This document shows, piece by piece, positions 27,243 to 36,553 of a DNA stretch of 64,000 nt; the stretch's first letter is position 1, and each line of letters starts with the position of its first letter. A program made the translations under genes and the position numbers. The notes beneath the pieces are model-generated. The model was not told the origin of the DNA. It worked only from the letters and a program-made list of their open reading frames with translations, and searched no databases. The DNA lies in contig NC_015638.1 of NCBI RefSeq assembly GCF_000211855.2, positions 2,329,001-2,393,000 on the forward strand. Direction: 5' to 3'. This DNA is from Lacinutrix sp. 5H-3-7-4. Lineage in GTDB: Bacteria > Bacteroidota > Bacteroidia > Flavobacteriales > Flavobacteriaceae.

Positions 27243-28244
27243 ATGATTACTTTAAAAAAGATTGCTGAAGAGTTACAAGTATCTGTATCAACAGTATCAA
27301 AAGCGCTACATAATAGCCCAGAAATTAGTGAAGCTACTATTGAAAAAGTTAAGGAAATAGCAGAAAAATATAATTACAGGCCTAACCAAAGCGCACTAAA
27401 TTTAAAAAAACGTAGTACAAAAACCATAGGAGTAATTATACCTAATATTTTAAACTTCTTTTTTGCAAAAGCCTTATTAGGTATAGAAGAAGAGGCTACA
27501 AAACAAGGCTATAATATTATTACATGTTTAAGTAATGAATCTATAGAGAAAGAAAAAAAGACGCTCGATTTATTATCAAACGGTAGTGTAGATGGTTTTA
27601 TATTATCTGTAGCTGAAGAAACCCAAGTAAAAAAGGACAAATCACACTTTAATAACATTATAAATCAAAACTATCCATTAGTTATATTCGATCGTTTTTT
27701 TGATGTAATTAACTGCAACAAAATTATTGCAGACGATTATGAAGCTACCTATAATGCTACAAAACATTTAATTAGTGAAGGAAGACAAAATATAGCTCTA
27801 GTAAGTAATATTAGTGGATTAAACGTAGCAAATCTTCGAATTAACGGTTATAATGAAGCTATAAATGAAGCAAAACAAAAACCATTAATTTTAAATATAG
27901 AAAATCCTGAAAACCAAGAACAGGAAATAGAAGCGTTTATAAAAATGCATAAAAATAAAGTTGATGGTATTATAGCTATAGATAATACATCTGGTGTAAT
28001 TATTTTAAACAAAGCTCAAAAATTAAAAATAAACATACCTAAACAACTCTCTTTAATAGGTTTTTCCAGTAGCAACGTTTTAAAGTTTACAAACCCAAAA
28101 CTGTCTACAATAGAGCAAAATCCAGAACTTTTAGGTGCGGCATCTGTAAAAAAAGTAATAGAGATTATTAATAGTGATACTAAAATTAAACCAACCACTA
28201 GTATTATTAAAACAACTTTAAATTTAAGAGAAACTACACTATAG
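27243..28244 (+). CDS. LacI family transcriptional regulator
   Basis: A 333-residue regulator. Residues 1-50 are a LacI helix-turn-helix (ITLKKIAEELQVSVSTVSKAL, then the hinge helix around RPNQSALNLKK). Residues about 60-333 are the periplasmic-binding-like ligand domain (IGVIIPNILNFFFAK ... IGFSSS). LacI-type proteins bind palindromic operators and respond to small ligands, often sugars. Its proximity to the pigment operon would allow local control, but no LacI palindrome was recognised in the neighbouring spacers, so the target is unknown. A -7-like box TACTTTAG at 27200-27207 lies 36 bp upstream of the start. Confidence 0.87.
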   Translation: MITLKKIAEELQVSVSTVSKALHNSPEISEATIEKVKEIAEKYNYRPNQSALNLKKRSTKTIGVIIPNILNFFFAKALLGIEEEATKQGYNIITCLSNESIEKEKKTLDLLSNGSVDGFILSVAEETQVKKDKSHFNNIINQNYPLVIFDRFFDVINCNKIIADDYEATYNATKHLISEGRQNIALVSNISGLNVANLRINGYNEAINEAKQKPLILNIENPENQEQEIEAFIKMHKNKVDGIIAIDNTSGVIILNKAQKLKINIPKQLSLIGFSSSNVLKFTNPKLSTIEQNPELLGAASVKKVIEIINSDTKIKPTTSIIKTTLNLRETTL

Positions 28245-28379
28245 ATTAAAAATAATAAAACTGTCTAAAAAAATCAAGTAATTATTGTAAAGTGCTGATA
28301 ATGATAAGTATAGCTTTTGTTTAGAGCCTTTCTTATAAAATTATTAAAAGAATAAGCTATTAGTTAATAAATTAGAGGA

Positions 28380-30272
28380 ATGAAAATTTTAAAAAAAACA
28401 AGCCTCTTATTATGTGTTTTTAGCATTTATACAGCATTGGTTTTTGCACAATCAACAAAAGTAAAACAAGACAGTATAAAATATTATTACTCAGTTTCTA
28501 GAAGTAGCAAATTTGAAGTTCCAAAAAGATTAACTGCAGTATCAAATGCATTAAAACTACTAAAAAAGGACACTACAAGTAGTTTATATTTAAAAACTAT
28601 AAATCAAAAAAGCTATTTATTTAATAAAGCAAATCAACTAGATAGTGCTTTAGTTTTTGCTAAAATTTTATTAAATAAAAGTATAGCACAACAGGATATT
28701 AAAATGCAAAAATTGGCATTAAGAAAATTAGCCAATTATAACCGTAGTAATTTCAACTTTATAAGGTCGTATAATTATAATATACAACTTAAAAATATTA
28801 GTTTAAAAAGTAAAGATACATTAGAGGTTGTAAAAGCTTTACAACATATATCCAGTTTGCAAAATATAATAGGACTACCGTTTGAGAGTGAAGCGTCTGC
28901 TGTTGAGTGTTTAAAATTGTTAGATGCTTTAAAAGATACACCTAAAATTATAATCTCTAAAATAGGCATATACAATCAATTAGGGATTATTTATAAAAAT
29001 CTTAAAAATTACGAACGCGCATTATCTCTATATGATAAAGCACTTTCAAAAACCGAAAATGCAACATATATTTCCACATTATTAAATAATAAGGCAAATG
29101 TATATAGAGATCAAAAAAAATATGCAAAAGCAGAAATTATTTTAAAACAGGTATATAAAAAAGCTTTAGAAATTAACAAACCAAGTGTAAAAAATAGAGC
29201 TTTAGATAATTTAGGATTTGTACAATCAAAATTAAACAATCCAAGAGGAGAACAAAACTTAAAGCAAGCATTAAAGGCCAGAGAATTAAATGAAGATCTT
29301 TATGGCATTTATACAAGTTGTATGCACCTAGCAGAGCATTTTATATATAATAATAACTTAATAAAAGCTAGAGCCTATGCACATAGAGCCTACAATATAG
29401 CAGTAAAATTAAAAAGTAATACAAATACTTTAGATGCTCTGGCATTATTAAGTAAAACCTCAACCGATGCTTTTGTTACAAACTTTATACACTTAAAAGA
29501 CAGTATCCAAAATGCAAATTTAAAAACAAGAAATAAATATGCATCCGTTAAGTATGATTATGCAAAACAAGAGTTATTGGCAAAAGAAAATGAGCTTGAA
29601 AAAGAAAAAGAAAAACGCCTTAAATTTATTTACTTAGCAGGTATTTTTTTAGTATTAATTACCTCAACTTTTTTATATTTTCTTTTGAGAGCAAAACACA
29701 AAAAAAACAATTTGAAACAAGTGTTTTTAACCGAAGCACGAATCTCTAAAAAGGTACATGATGAGGTAGCAAACGATGTTTACCATGTTATGACTAAACT
29801 ACAAAGTGATAATATGATTAATATTTCGGTGTTAGATGATTTAGAATCCATTTATACCAAAACCAGAGATATTTCTAGAGAAAATAACGCTATAAATACT
29901 ACAGGAAATTTTGAAGAAGCTTTAATAGACTTATTACTTAGTTACCAATCAAGTAATGTAAACGTAATAACAAAAAATTTATCTAAAATAAATTGGAGTC
30001 AATTTTCAAATTTAAAAAAAATGACTATTTATAGAGTATTACAAGAGTTAATGGTAAACATGAAAAAGCACAGTCAAGCATCTCTTGTTGTTTTAAGTTT
30101 TGAAAAAACGAAAGAAAAACTCATTATTAAATATAACGATAATGGCATAGGTACTACATTTAAAAAAGCAAACGGTTTGCAAAATGTGGAAAACCGTATA
30201 GTAACAATAAAAGGAACTATTACTTTTGATACTGAAGTAAATAAAGGCTTTAAAGCCATAATAAAAGTATAA
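28380..30272 (+). CDS. TPR-type sensor histidine kinase
   Basis: A 630-residue membrane kinase of the Bacteroidetes TPR-sensor type. It has a signal peptide (residues 1-22), a periplasmic tetratricopeptide-rich region (about 60-400, for example YERALSLYDKAL), one membrane segment (about 417-437) and a NarX-like (HisKA_3) dimerisation region with the phosphoacceptor His460 in KKVHDEVANDV. A HATPase_c domain follows, with the nucleotide motif YNDNGIGT. The response regulator gene lies 2 bp downstream, so the two are a cognate pair. A promoter with TTG at about 28286 and TATAGCTTTTG at about 28310 is plausible. The signal sensed is not known. Confidence 0.87.
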   Translation: MKILKKTSLLLCVFSIYTALVFAQSTKVKQDSIKYYYSVSRSSKFEVPKRLTAVSNALKLLKKDTTSSLYLKTINQKSYLFNKANQLDSALVFAKILLNKSIAQQDIKMQKLALRKLANYNRSNFNFIRSYNYNIQLKNISLKSKDTLEVVKALQHISSLQNIIGLPFESEASAVECLKLLDALKDTPKIIISKIGIYNQLGIIYKNLKNYERALSLYDKALSKTENATYISTLLNNKANVYRDQKKYAKAEIILKQVYKKALEINKPSVKNRALDNLGFVQSKLNNPRGEQNLKQALKARELNEDLYGIYTSCMHLAEHFIYNNNLIKARAYAHRAYNIAVKLKSNTNTLDALALLSKTSTDAFVTNFIHLKDSIQNANLKTRNKYASVKYDYAKQELLAKENELEKEKEKRLKFIYLAGIFLVLITSTFLYFLLRAKHKKNNLKQVFLTEARISKKVHDEVANDVYHVMTKLQSDNMINISVLDDLESIYTKTRDISRENNAINTTGNFEEALIDLLLSYQSSNVNVITKNLSKINWSQFSNLKKMTIYRVLQELMVNMKKHSQASLVVLSFEKTKEKLIIKYNDNGIGTTFKKANGLQNVENRIVTIKGTITFDTEVNKGFKAIIKV

Positions 30273-30274
30273 CT

Positions 30275-30940
30275 ATGTATAAAAAGGTTCTTGTTGCAGA
30301 CGATTTGTTGAGTATTAACCAAGGCGTATTAACTACTTTAAAAACACTAGAAATAATTAATATTGAAGAAGTACAATACTGTGATGATGCCTATTTAAAA
30401 ATAAAAAAAGCTGCTCTAGATCAAGATCCAATAGATTTATTAATTACAGATTTGTCTTATAAAAAAGACCATAGAAATCAAAAAATCACATCAGGAGAAG
30501 CTCTTGTAGCAGTAGTAAAAAAAGAATTTCCAGACTTAAAAATTATTGTATATTCTATTGAAGATCGTTTACAAAAAGTAAGAACATTAATAAATAAACA
30601 TCAAGTAAACGCTTATGTTTGTAAAGGTCGAAAAGGTTTAATTGAATTAAAGACCGCAATAAATACAGTTTATAATAATAAATCTTATGTATCACCTCAA
30701 GTAAGCGCTGCATTAGGAGCAAAAACTAATTTAGAAATAGAAGATTTTGATTTAGAGTTGCTTCAACAATTATCTTTAGGTTTATCTCAGGACCAAATAT
30801 CAAAATACTTAAAGGCTAATAAAATTTCACCTCACAGTTTAAGTACTATAGAAAAGAAAATTAATAAATTAAAAATTCAGTTTAACGCAAATAATACTAT
30901 TCATTTAGTAGCAATTAGCAAAGATTTGGGACTTATATAA
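30275..30940 (+). CDS. response regulator, NarL/LuxR-like
   Basis: A 221-residue response regulator paired with the kinase just upstream. The receiver domain (residues 1-125) has the acidic pocket Asp9/Asp10 and the phosphoacceptor Asp59 in LLITDLSYKK, with Lys in YVCKGRKG. Residues about 155-221 form a degenerate LuxR-like helix-turn-helix (LLQQLSLGLSQDQISKYLK...). The palindrome TTACGGATATCCGTAA starts 11 bp after its stop and forms both a terminator stem and a candidate binding site for a dimeric regulator; see the promoter entries at 30952, 31792 and 53282. That this protein binds that palindrome is inference. Confidence 0.83.
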   Translation: MYKKVLVADDLLSINQGVLTTLKTLEIINIEEVQYCDDAYLKIKKAALDQDPIDLLITDLSYKKDHRNQKITSGEALVAVVKKEFPDLKIIVYSIEDRLQKVRTLINKHQVNAYVCKGRKGLIELKTAINTVYNNKSYVSPQVSAALGAKTNLEIEDFDLELLQQLSLGLSQDQISKYLKANKISPHSLSTIEKKINKLKIQFNANNTIHLVAISKDLGLI

Positions 30941-30947
30941 ATCTTGA

Positions 30948-30977
30948 AGCTTTACGGATATCCGTAAGGCTTTTTTG
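30948..30977 (+). terminator. terminator of the kinase-regulator operon
   Basis: The palindrome AGCTTTACGGATATCCGTAAGGCT folds into a GC-containing stem and is followed by six T residues, so it can end the response regulator transcript. The same bases contain the TTACGGATATCCGTAA dyad used in the promoter entry starting at 30952. Confidence 0.7.
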
Positions 30978-30996
30978 TTCTAAGAATATACGTTTG
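30952..30996 (+). promoter_or_regulatory. TTACGG-type dyad plus -7 box, for the lipoprotein gene at 31042
   Basis: A perfect 16-bp palindrome TTACGGATATCCGTAA (30952-30967) lies exactly 21 bp upstream of TACGTTTG (30989-30996), a full match to the Bacteroidetes -7 consensus TAnnTTTG. The dyad centre would lie near -41, the usual place for an activator that contacts RNA polymerase. The same geometry recurs at 31792 and 53282. Role as operator is inference; base matches are direct. Confidence 0.55.
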
Positions 30997-31041
30997 TATT
31001 GCTTTTAATTAAAGCATTTTAACAAACTAATATATATTATT

Positions 31042-31767
31042 ATGAACAAAACACTACTAATTATCTCATGCTTATTATTATTTACATCATGTAGCCTTAA
31101 AAAAGGATATATTCAATTTAATGAAGAAAATAAAGACGAAATAATATCTTCTCAAGCAATAAAAGAACATCTAAAAAAACACCCAAATCCTTCAATTGTT
31201 TTAAAAGCTCCAGATGTAGGGAATCATGTTACAGAGTCTAATGACAATTCTTATATCTATAATGCCATAGAAAAAGAACTTTTACTTGGTGGGTTTGATG
31301 TAAAAGATAGAGGTCTTTTTAATGAAGTTGTTAATAAATCTAAAGAGATTGATTACGCCGAAATTAAAAGAATTACAGGAACAGATTTAATATTAGAACT
31401 CGTCCAGATAGATGTAGAAAGAGGCTATAAAACAAATACTTTTTTTGGAGCAAATGGTAATCAAATTGTTGAACCAGGTATTGTTTTTGAAAAAGGAGGA
31501 GTAATTGTCGAATTTAAAATTACAATTATTGAGAATAATGTATACGGAGGTAGTTACTTGTTTCATTACACACCTTGTAAAGAAAAAACGACAAGTTGTG
31601 ATTGTGAAGTCATATACAAATCTATGCCACAAACAGTTTATTTAAATAGAAGTTTTTGTAATGATCCTAATGTAGATAAAAAAGGATATAAAATTTTTCC
31701 TAGAGATAAAGCAACAAGCTTTGTTAGAGATGTTGTAAGAAAAATGATAAGCGCTATAAAAGAATAA
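31042..31767 (+). CDS. lipoprotein with weak CsgG-like similarity
   Basis: A 241-residue lipoprotein; the lipobox is LLLFTSC with Cys17. The mature part contains a pattern reminiscent of the CsgG/FlgO nucleotide-fold group (YNAIEKELLLGGFDVKDRGLFNEVV ... ITGTDLILELVQID), proteins that sit in or near the outer membrane, but the resemblance is too weak to name a function. Six cysteines in the later part (CKEKTTSCDC, FCNDP) may be disulphide-linked in the periplasm. The gene has its own promoter with a TTACGG palindrome and a perfect -7 box 45 bp upstream. Confidence 0.72.
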   Translation: MNKTLLIISCLLLFTSCSLKKGYIQFNEENKDEIISSQAIKEHLKKHPNPSIVLKAPDVGNHVTESNDNSYIYNAIEKELLLGGFDVKDRGLFNEVVNKSKEIDYAEIKRITGTDLILELVQIDVERGYKTNTFFGANGNQIVEPGIVFEKGGVIVEFKITIIENNVYGGSYLFHYTPCKEKTTSCDCEVIYKSMPQTVYLNRSFCNDPNVDKKGYKIFPRDKATSFVRDVVRKMISAIKE

Positions 31768-31791
31768 AAAAAATCAATAAACTTAAGCGAC

Positions 31792-31836
31792 TTACGGATA
31801 CCCGTAAATAACAAACATTTACTTTTATTAATATTG
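31792..31836 (+). promoter_or_regulatory. second TTACGG-type dyad plus -7 box
   Basis: TTACGGATACCCGTAA (31792-31807; one mismatch from a perfect palindrome) is exactly 21 bp upstream of TAATATTG (31829-31836), one mismatch from TAnnTTTG. A transcript from here would start near 31843 and meet the hairpin at 31868 before the gene at 31962. Confidence 0.5.
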
Positions 31837-31867
31837 TGTGCTATTAATTAATATCTAGAATAAATTA

Positions 31868-31899
31868 GAGGTATTCTTCATGTGGAATGCCTCTTTTTT
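31868..31899 (+). terminator. Rho-independent terminator or attenuator hairpin
   Basis: GAGGTATTC (31868-31876) pairs with GAATGCCTC (31885-31893), allowing one G-T pair, across an 8-base loop, and is followed by six T residues. It may end the 31042 transcript, or act on a short RNA starting near 31843 (about 57 nt), upstream of the next gene. Confidence 0.7.
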
Positions 31900-31952
31900 A
31901 TTATTTACTTTGTAATATACTTTTTTTAAATTATACTATATATTAATAATAG

Positions 31953-32321
<369 letters not shown>

Positions 32322-32391
32322 CATTAAAAAATAAAGGTTAATTATAATAAGACTTTCTCAACTCAATTTTAAGGTTTACTAATTAATAAAA

Positions 32392-32437
32392 TCACTAGAA
32401 ACCGTGAGTTATAATTTTAAAAATAGTCTCAATTTTG
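32392..32437 (+). promoter_or_regulatory. regulon dyad 1 plus -7 box, for the Hcp-like gene
   Basis: TCACTAGAAACCGTGA (32392-32407) followed after exactly 22 bp by CAATTTTG (32430-32437), one mismatch from TAnnTTTG. It is one of seven copies of the pattern TC(A/C)CTRNWWWC(A/C)GTGA - 22 bp - -7 box in the 32-52 kb block. The leader to the start codon would be about 93 nt. Confidence 0.55.
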
Positions 32438-32536
32438 TCGTGTAGCTTAGAAAAAACAGGTTTGTTTTTTTTCCTGAACTTATAATTCAACAAGCTTCAT
32501 AAAACAAAGATTATTTAAAATTATAATAAAAACATT

Positions 32537-32938
32537 ATGCAAGACTCTGAGATAACTAATAGAATTGAATTGGTTTTAAAAAATGACCAAAAAACCCCAA
32601 AAAAATACATACTCAATCAATGTGATTATAACTTTTCACCAAGTTATAATATAGATGATAACAAAGATTTTACAATAGATATTAACCTCACAGGAGGTTT
32701 AATTACAAAGGCAGACGCTTTTTTTATGGAATGGATAAGTAAGAAAAATGGCAAATGGTCTGGTAGCTTAAAGGTTTATAATAGTGATTCTAATGAAGCA
32801 AAAGAAACTTTAGAGTTTGATGAAATTATACCAACAGGATACAATCAAGCTTTTACAGAATACATTGGTAATGTAAATGCAGGATACTTTTATGCTAATT
32901 TAAAAGGCGTAAAACTTATGGATGTAAAGCTTAATTAA
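32537..32938 (+). CDS. Hcp/TssD-like protein (type VI tube family), tentative
   Basis: A 133-residue beta-rich protein resembling the Bacteroidetes TssD/Hcp tube proteins of type VI secretion: the order of motifs CDYNFSPSYNIDDNKDFTID, MEWISKKNGKWSGSLKVYN and KETLEFDEIIPTGYNQAF recalls the family pattern C-x-Y-x-F, EWM, GxxxF and LxFxxAY. Hcp forms hexameric rings, stacks in tubes and also carries effectors. No other T6SS gene is in the window, so it would be an orphan Hcp, or a related domain in a different complex. It is monocistronic, between a regulon-type promoter and a strong terminator at 32961. Family similarity is by eye. Confidence 0.5.
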   Translation: MQDSEITNRIELVLKNDQKTPKKYILNQCDYNFSPSYNIDDNKDFTIDINLTGGLITKADAFFMEWISKKNGKWSGSLKVYNSDSNEAKETLEFDEIIPTGYNQAFTEYIGNVNAGYFYANLKGVKLMDVKLN

Positions 32939-32960
32939 AATTAAACAAAAAAGTATTTAA

Positions 32961-32998
32961 AAAAAGGAAAACGTTAGATGTAATGTTTTCCTTTTTTT
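32961..32998 (+). terminator. Rho-independent terminator after the Hcp-like gene
   Basis: AAAAAGGAAAAC (32961-32972) pairs with GTTTTCCTTTTT (32985-32996) across a 12-base loop, and the T-run continues to 32998. It is 22 bp past the Hcp-like stop. Confidence 0.85.
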
Positions 32999-33100
32999 AT
33001 AGTTAAAATAGAAATATTACATGAGTTAATTTATAAGCTATTTTATAAAAGCCATGTATTGCTACTATAATTCAACCAATTTTAAATAAAAAATAAAAAC

Positions 33101-33146
33101 TCACTGATTTCAGTGATTTAAAAGAAAATACAACTTATTACCTTTA
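33101..33146 (+). promoter_or_regulatory. regulon dyad 2 plus -7 box, for the lipoprotein at 33166
   Basis: TCACTGATTTCAGTGA (33101-33116) is the best copy of the motif, a perfect TCACTG/CAGTGA dyad with a 4-bp centre. Exactly 22 bp later comes TACCTTTA (33139-33146), one mismatch from TAnnTTTG. The ATG at 33166 is 20 bp further. Confidence 0.6.
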
Positions 33147-33165
33147 TTTTTTTAAGAAATGAATT

Positions 33166-34146
33166 ATGAAATACATAATAATACCAATCGCTCTTTATGC
33201 GTTATTTTTAATTTTATCAGGTTGCTCTAAGTATATTGGTATAACTAAATCACAAGCTAAAAAGAATTTAATAGCTTACTTAGAACGTGATTTTGAAGAC
33301 GATTTAGCTTTTAAAAATTTAAATAGGTTTTTTAATGCAGCAACTATGAATCCAGATATATTTAGTGTATTAATTTACAATAAAGAAATTCCGGAAATAG
33401 AATTTTATGCACACCTTAACCTTAAAACCATATTAGACGATACAGTTTTACCGTTACAAGCTGGAGAACAATTAACTTGTCAAGATTTATACCAAGCCTC
33501 TAAAAAACGTTATAAAGCGAGACAGGCAGTGATAAAAGAGCTGCAGCCCGATTTTGATATACATTTTAATTATAAAGAAATTAATATTTCTCTTAACACG
33601 CAACCAACACCAGATGCTTTAAACAGTATTTTACAACGCTGTGTTAGTATTTTAAATCAATACCATAAAGCATTAGACCATTATAATGATTTTGAAGTTA
33701 CTATTAAAACACCAGAGCAACCAAAAGGTTTTGTTACTTTTACTTTAGAGGACGATAGAGAACAATGGACGCGTTCTCCATTACAATTGTCTAATAATTA
33801 TAGTAATTATAAAAATTTAAAACATCAATTAACAAATTATGCTTTAAACCAAATAGCAACATATAAAACGCCTTATATTTTAGCTGAAAGACAATCTATT
33901 TATATAGATACTAAAACGTTATCGCGAGCAGCTTTAATACAATATTTAGATGATTCTTCTATAGATAACACTAATAATGGACCTTGGATAAACCCGCAAA
34001 AAGGTATTTATATTATTTATTTTGATGTATACTCCAATTTTATTTATAGAGGTGAATTGCTAACAGAAACTAATGATACTTTGGATTACGATGAAACTTT
34101 AGCGCTAATTAAAACAGCTCTTAATACTGAAGGTATACAGTTTTAA
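33166..34146 (+). CDS. uncharacterised lipoprotein in the DUF4132-type block
   Basis: A 326-residue lipoprotein with lipobox ILSGC (Cys20) and no recognised domain. The mature part is helical and charged; notable stretches are YKARQAVIKELQPDFDIHFNY and a C-terminal beta-rich part ending near GPWINPQKGIYIIYFDVYS. It is a single-gene unit, with its own dyad promoter 20 bp upstream and a long inverted repeat downstream, so it is expressed together with the other units of the block but independently of them. It may place the system at the cell envelope; this is inference. Confidence 0.75.
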   Translation: MKYIIIPIALYALFLILSGCSKYIGITKSQAKKNLIAYLERDFEDDLAFKNLNRFFNAATMNPDIFSVLIYNKEIPEIEFYAHLNLKTILDDTVLPLQAGEQLTCQDLYQASKKRYKARQAVIKELQPDFDIHFNYKEINISLNTQPTPDALNSILQRCVSILNQYHKALDHYNDFEVTIKTPEQPKGFVTFTLEDDREQWTRSPLQLSNNYSNYKNLKHQLTNYALNQIATYKTPYILAERQSIYIDTKTLSRAALIQYLDDSSIDNTNNGPWINPQKGIYIIYFDVYSNFIYRGELLTETNDTLDYDETLALIKTALNTEGIQF

Positions 34147-34238
34147 ATACGATATTTTTTTTTCAGGCTAATTCTTCAAATATATTAAAGCTGCTTTTTT
34201 TAACTATTAAAAGATTTATTTTGTTTGTCCTCACTAAG

Positions 34239-34279
34239 GCGTTATTAATTTGGCTATGCTAACACCAAATTAATAACGC
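34239..34279. terminator. long inverted repeat between convergent genes
   Basis: GCGTTATTAATTTGG (34239-34253) is the exact reverse complement of CCAAATTAATAACGC (34265-34279), with an 11-base loop. It lies between two convergent stop codons and can serve as a bidirectional terminator, though the T-run is poor on both sides. Confidence 0.65.
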
Positions 34280-34297
34280 TTAATACAGCCAGCAGTC

Positions 34298-36553
34298 TTA
34301 ACTAAAATAGGTTGTGGTTATTTTAGATTTAATTGCTTTTAACAGTTCTGGTTCATTGTTTTCAAAATCTGTATTAGATGTTGTGATTTTTTCTAATATA
34401 TTATGACGACTAAAAAGTACATCTGTTTTAGAAGTTTCAATCCATTTTAAATGTTCTAATAAAGCATCAGTAGAAGGTTCGTCTTTACTCAAAAACATAG
34501 CATTATACTTCGCATGAGCTTTAGTATAACCCAAGGCTTTGGTAATGTTTTTTAAAGTTTGTAACAGCATATGGTTTTGATCCTTTGGGAAATTAAAAAA
34601 GGAGTGCTCTGGGTAACTTTGTAACAAGTGTTTAAAAGCAAGTAGCGCTTGGTCGTACCTTTGTTCTTGATACAATAGATTAGCATATTCATAATCTGTT
34701 TTCCAGTCGCAAGCTTCTGGAGCTTCAGTTTTAATGACTTCGCAAATCTCGATGCTTTTTATGTTATTAAAACCTTCTTTAGCGCAGGCTAAAGCTAATT
34801 TTAAATAATAGGCTTTGTTGTTGGCTAAAGATGCAGCCGCTAGTAAAGCATCTGCTCCTGCATTAGTATTACCTGTCATCCAATAGATTAAGCCATTATT
34901 ACGATAATCTGTAAAAGTAATGGGTTCTGGTATTAAATCTTTGGTAGAGGCTTCAGCAAGATCTTCAGGTTTTTCGTTTAAAAAATCATAAAAACAAATC
35001 CATTGAAACACAGGATATAACTCTGGTGATAAATACTCTTGCTCATGATTATAGATGGCATATTTATAGCATTCTTCATAATCTTCCTTTTCCAAAAGTA
35101 CTTCAATTGCCATATTTATTGTACTGCAATATTCGCTATCACCTTCTGTATAATAGTAGATTTCAGAATTTAGATCTTCAAAAAAACCATCGTAGTTTTG
35201 GTTCATTTTATGAATACTCATGCGTAAATTATAAAACCAAGGCGCATACGATTGTGGTGGTAAAGGAAAACCAGTTAAGGCTTCATTTATAACCACTAAA
35301 GCTTCATCAAACTGTTGTAGTTTAAACAACGCTCGTGCTTTAAAGTAGAGTGTTTTAAGAGTTGGCGGATTTTTAATATGAAATTGTTTTACAATATCTA
35401 AAATACCTTGCCAACTTTCTATTCTACTATTAACTTCTAGTAAATACAATAAATATTCGCTTATTCTAAGTCCGTTTTTAATTGCAGCATGATACATAGC
35501 TCCTGTATCATTATAATTAGCTTCTATAAAAAAAGATTTTGCTTTTAACACATAAAACAATGGGTTGTTAGGGTTTAAAGTTAAACCTTGAGCCACAACT
35601 TGCTCTAAAATCGTTTTATTTTTGGTGTAATAATACGCAGCATTTCCTAACAAAACATAACTGTGTTGAGCTTGTTGCCAACCAGAATTAATAAAGGCAT
35701 TTATATGGTTTTGATAGCCTTTAAAAGTTGTGTAATCATTTTCTGGAAATTGTGGCGTAGCAGGAACTTTTATAATTTGTGATACCATCTCATACAGCAT
35801 AAAAGCTTTGGCGTAATCTGCTAATAAGAATTTTGTGTTATTTGATAAGTCTAATAATGACCATTCTGTTTTCCATTGTTTTAAATTGTTAGCAGTCTTG
35901 TTTTCCCATAAAGCAACTTGTATATGTGCTAAATTTAAACTGGTTTGGTCTAAACGTTCATCTAACTGTAAGCCTTTTAAAACCTCCAAATTATGTGTAG
36001 AAGAAGCTAATTCTAATAGCTGATAGCAATCTGATTCTTGATTGGATTGACAAAGAATTTCTAATTGAATAGCTTCAATATCCCTTAATAAAAATCTAGC
36101 TTCGGTTAGAGCAGGATAACATTCTAAAATGTATTTTAAAATGGTGATAGCTTCATCAAAACGTTGTTCTTCTTTAAGCTTTAAGGCATAGTGAATGTGT
36201 AAACTCTCGTTGTATGGATACAATATTAATGCCTTTTGGTAGATGTGCTCTTCACACTGTGTGTAAAAGCTGCAAACGTATTCAAAATCTGAAGCTTGAG
36301 CTTCATTTATGTTTACTAAAGCACTTAAATACGATTGTAAAGCAGGCATGTTTATTTGTTCAAAAGCACTAATGTATAACATATAAAGCCTGTAATATCT
36401 AGCATAATCTGCTGCTTCCGTAAGGCGTTCTAAATGCTCCTTTATAAAATTAATAGCAGTATGTAAAGCAGTATACTGGTTCGTTTGGTATAGCTTTTCA
36501 GCACGCTCTATTTGTTTTATAATAACCTGTGTTGAGATGTTTGTTACAGCCAT
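34298..36553 (-). CDS. large TPR-like helical repeat protein
   Basis: A 751-residue, almost entirely helical cytoplasmic protein. Repeated paired helices of the tetratricopeptide kind are visible, e.g. LHIHYALKLKEEQRFDEAITILKY cut in two (residues near 127-150), PTLKTLYFKARALFKLQQFD, and ANLLYQEQRYDQALLAFKHL. Such proteins act as scaffolds. It is the last gene of a four-gene minus-strand operon that begins at 40804 and overlaps its upstream neighbour by 10 bp. A scaffold role for the SMI1-like and DUF1266-like partners is inferred. No enzyme motif found. Confidence 0.72.
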   Translation of the reverse strand: MAVTNISTQVIIKQIERAEKLYQTNQYTALHTAINFIKEHLERLTEAADYARYYRLYMLYISAFEQINMPALQSYLSALVNINEAQASDFEYVCSFYTQCEEHIYQKALILYPYNESLHIHYALKLKEEQRFDEAITILKYILECYPALTEARFLLRDIEAIQLEILCQSNQESDCYQLLELASSTHNLEVLKGLQLDERLDQTSLNLAHIQVALWENKTANNLKQWKTEWSLLDLSNNTKFLLADYAKAFMLYEMVSQIIKVPATPQFPENDYTTFKGYQNHINAFINSGWQQAQHSYVLLGNAAYYYTKNKTILEQVVAQGLTLNPNNPLFYVLKAKSFFIEANYNDTGAMYHAAIKNGLRISEYLLYLLEVNSRIESWQGILDIVKQFHIKNPPTLKTLYFKARALFKLQQFDEALVVINEALTGFPLPPQSYAPWFYNLRMSIHKMNQNYDGFFEDLNSEIYYYTEGDSEYCSTINMAIEVLLEKEDYEECYKYAIYNHEQEYLSPELYPVFQWICFYDFLNEKPEDLAEASTKDLIPEPITFTDYRNNGLIYWMTGNTNAGADALLAAASLANNKAYYLKLALACAKEGFNNIKSIEICEVIKTEAPEACDWKTDYEYANLLYQEQRYDQALLAFKHLLQSYPEHSFFNFPKDQNHMLLQTLKNITKALGYTKAHAKYNAMFLSKDEPSTDALLEHLKWIETSKTDVLFSRHNILEKITTSNTDFENNEPELLKAIKSKITTTYFS

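Noticed and set aside
27243-28244. LacI-type regulator as the regulator of the 32-52 kb dyad regulon
   Set aside because: LacI operators usually have a central CG within a tight palindrome and lie over or after the promoter; the dyads here sit at -41 with a 4-bp centre, which fits an activator better.
34239-34279. Inverted repeat as ends of an insertion sequence
   Set aside because: The arms are only 11 bp apart with nothing between them and stand between convergent stops; a terminator is simpler.
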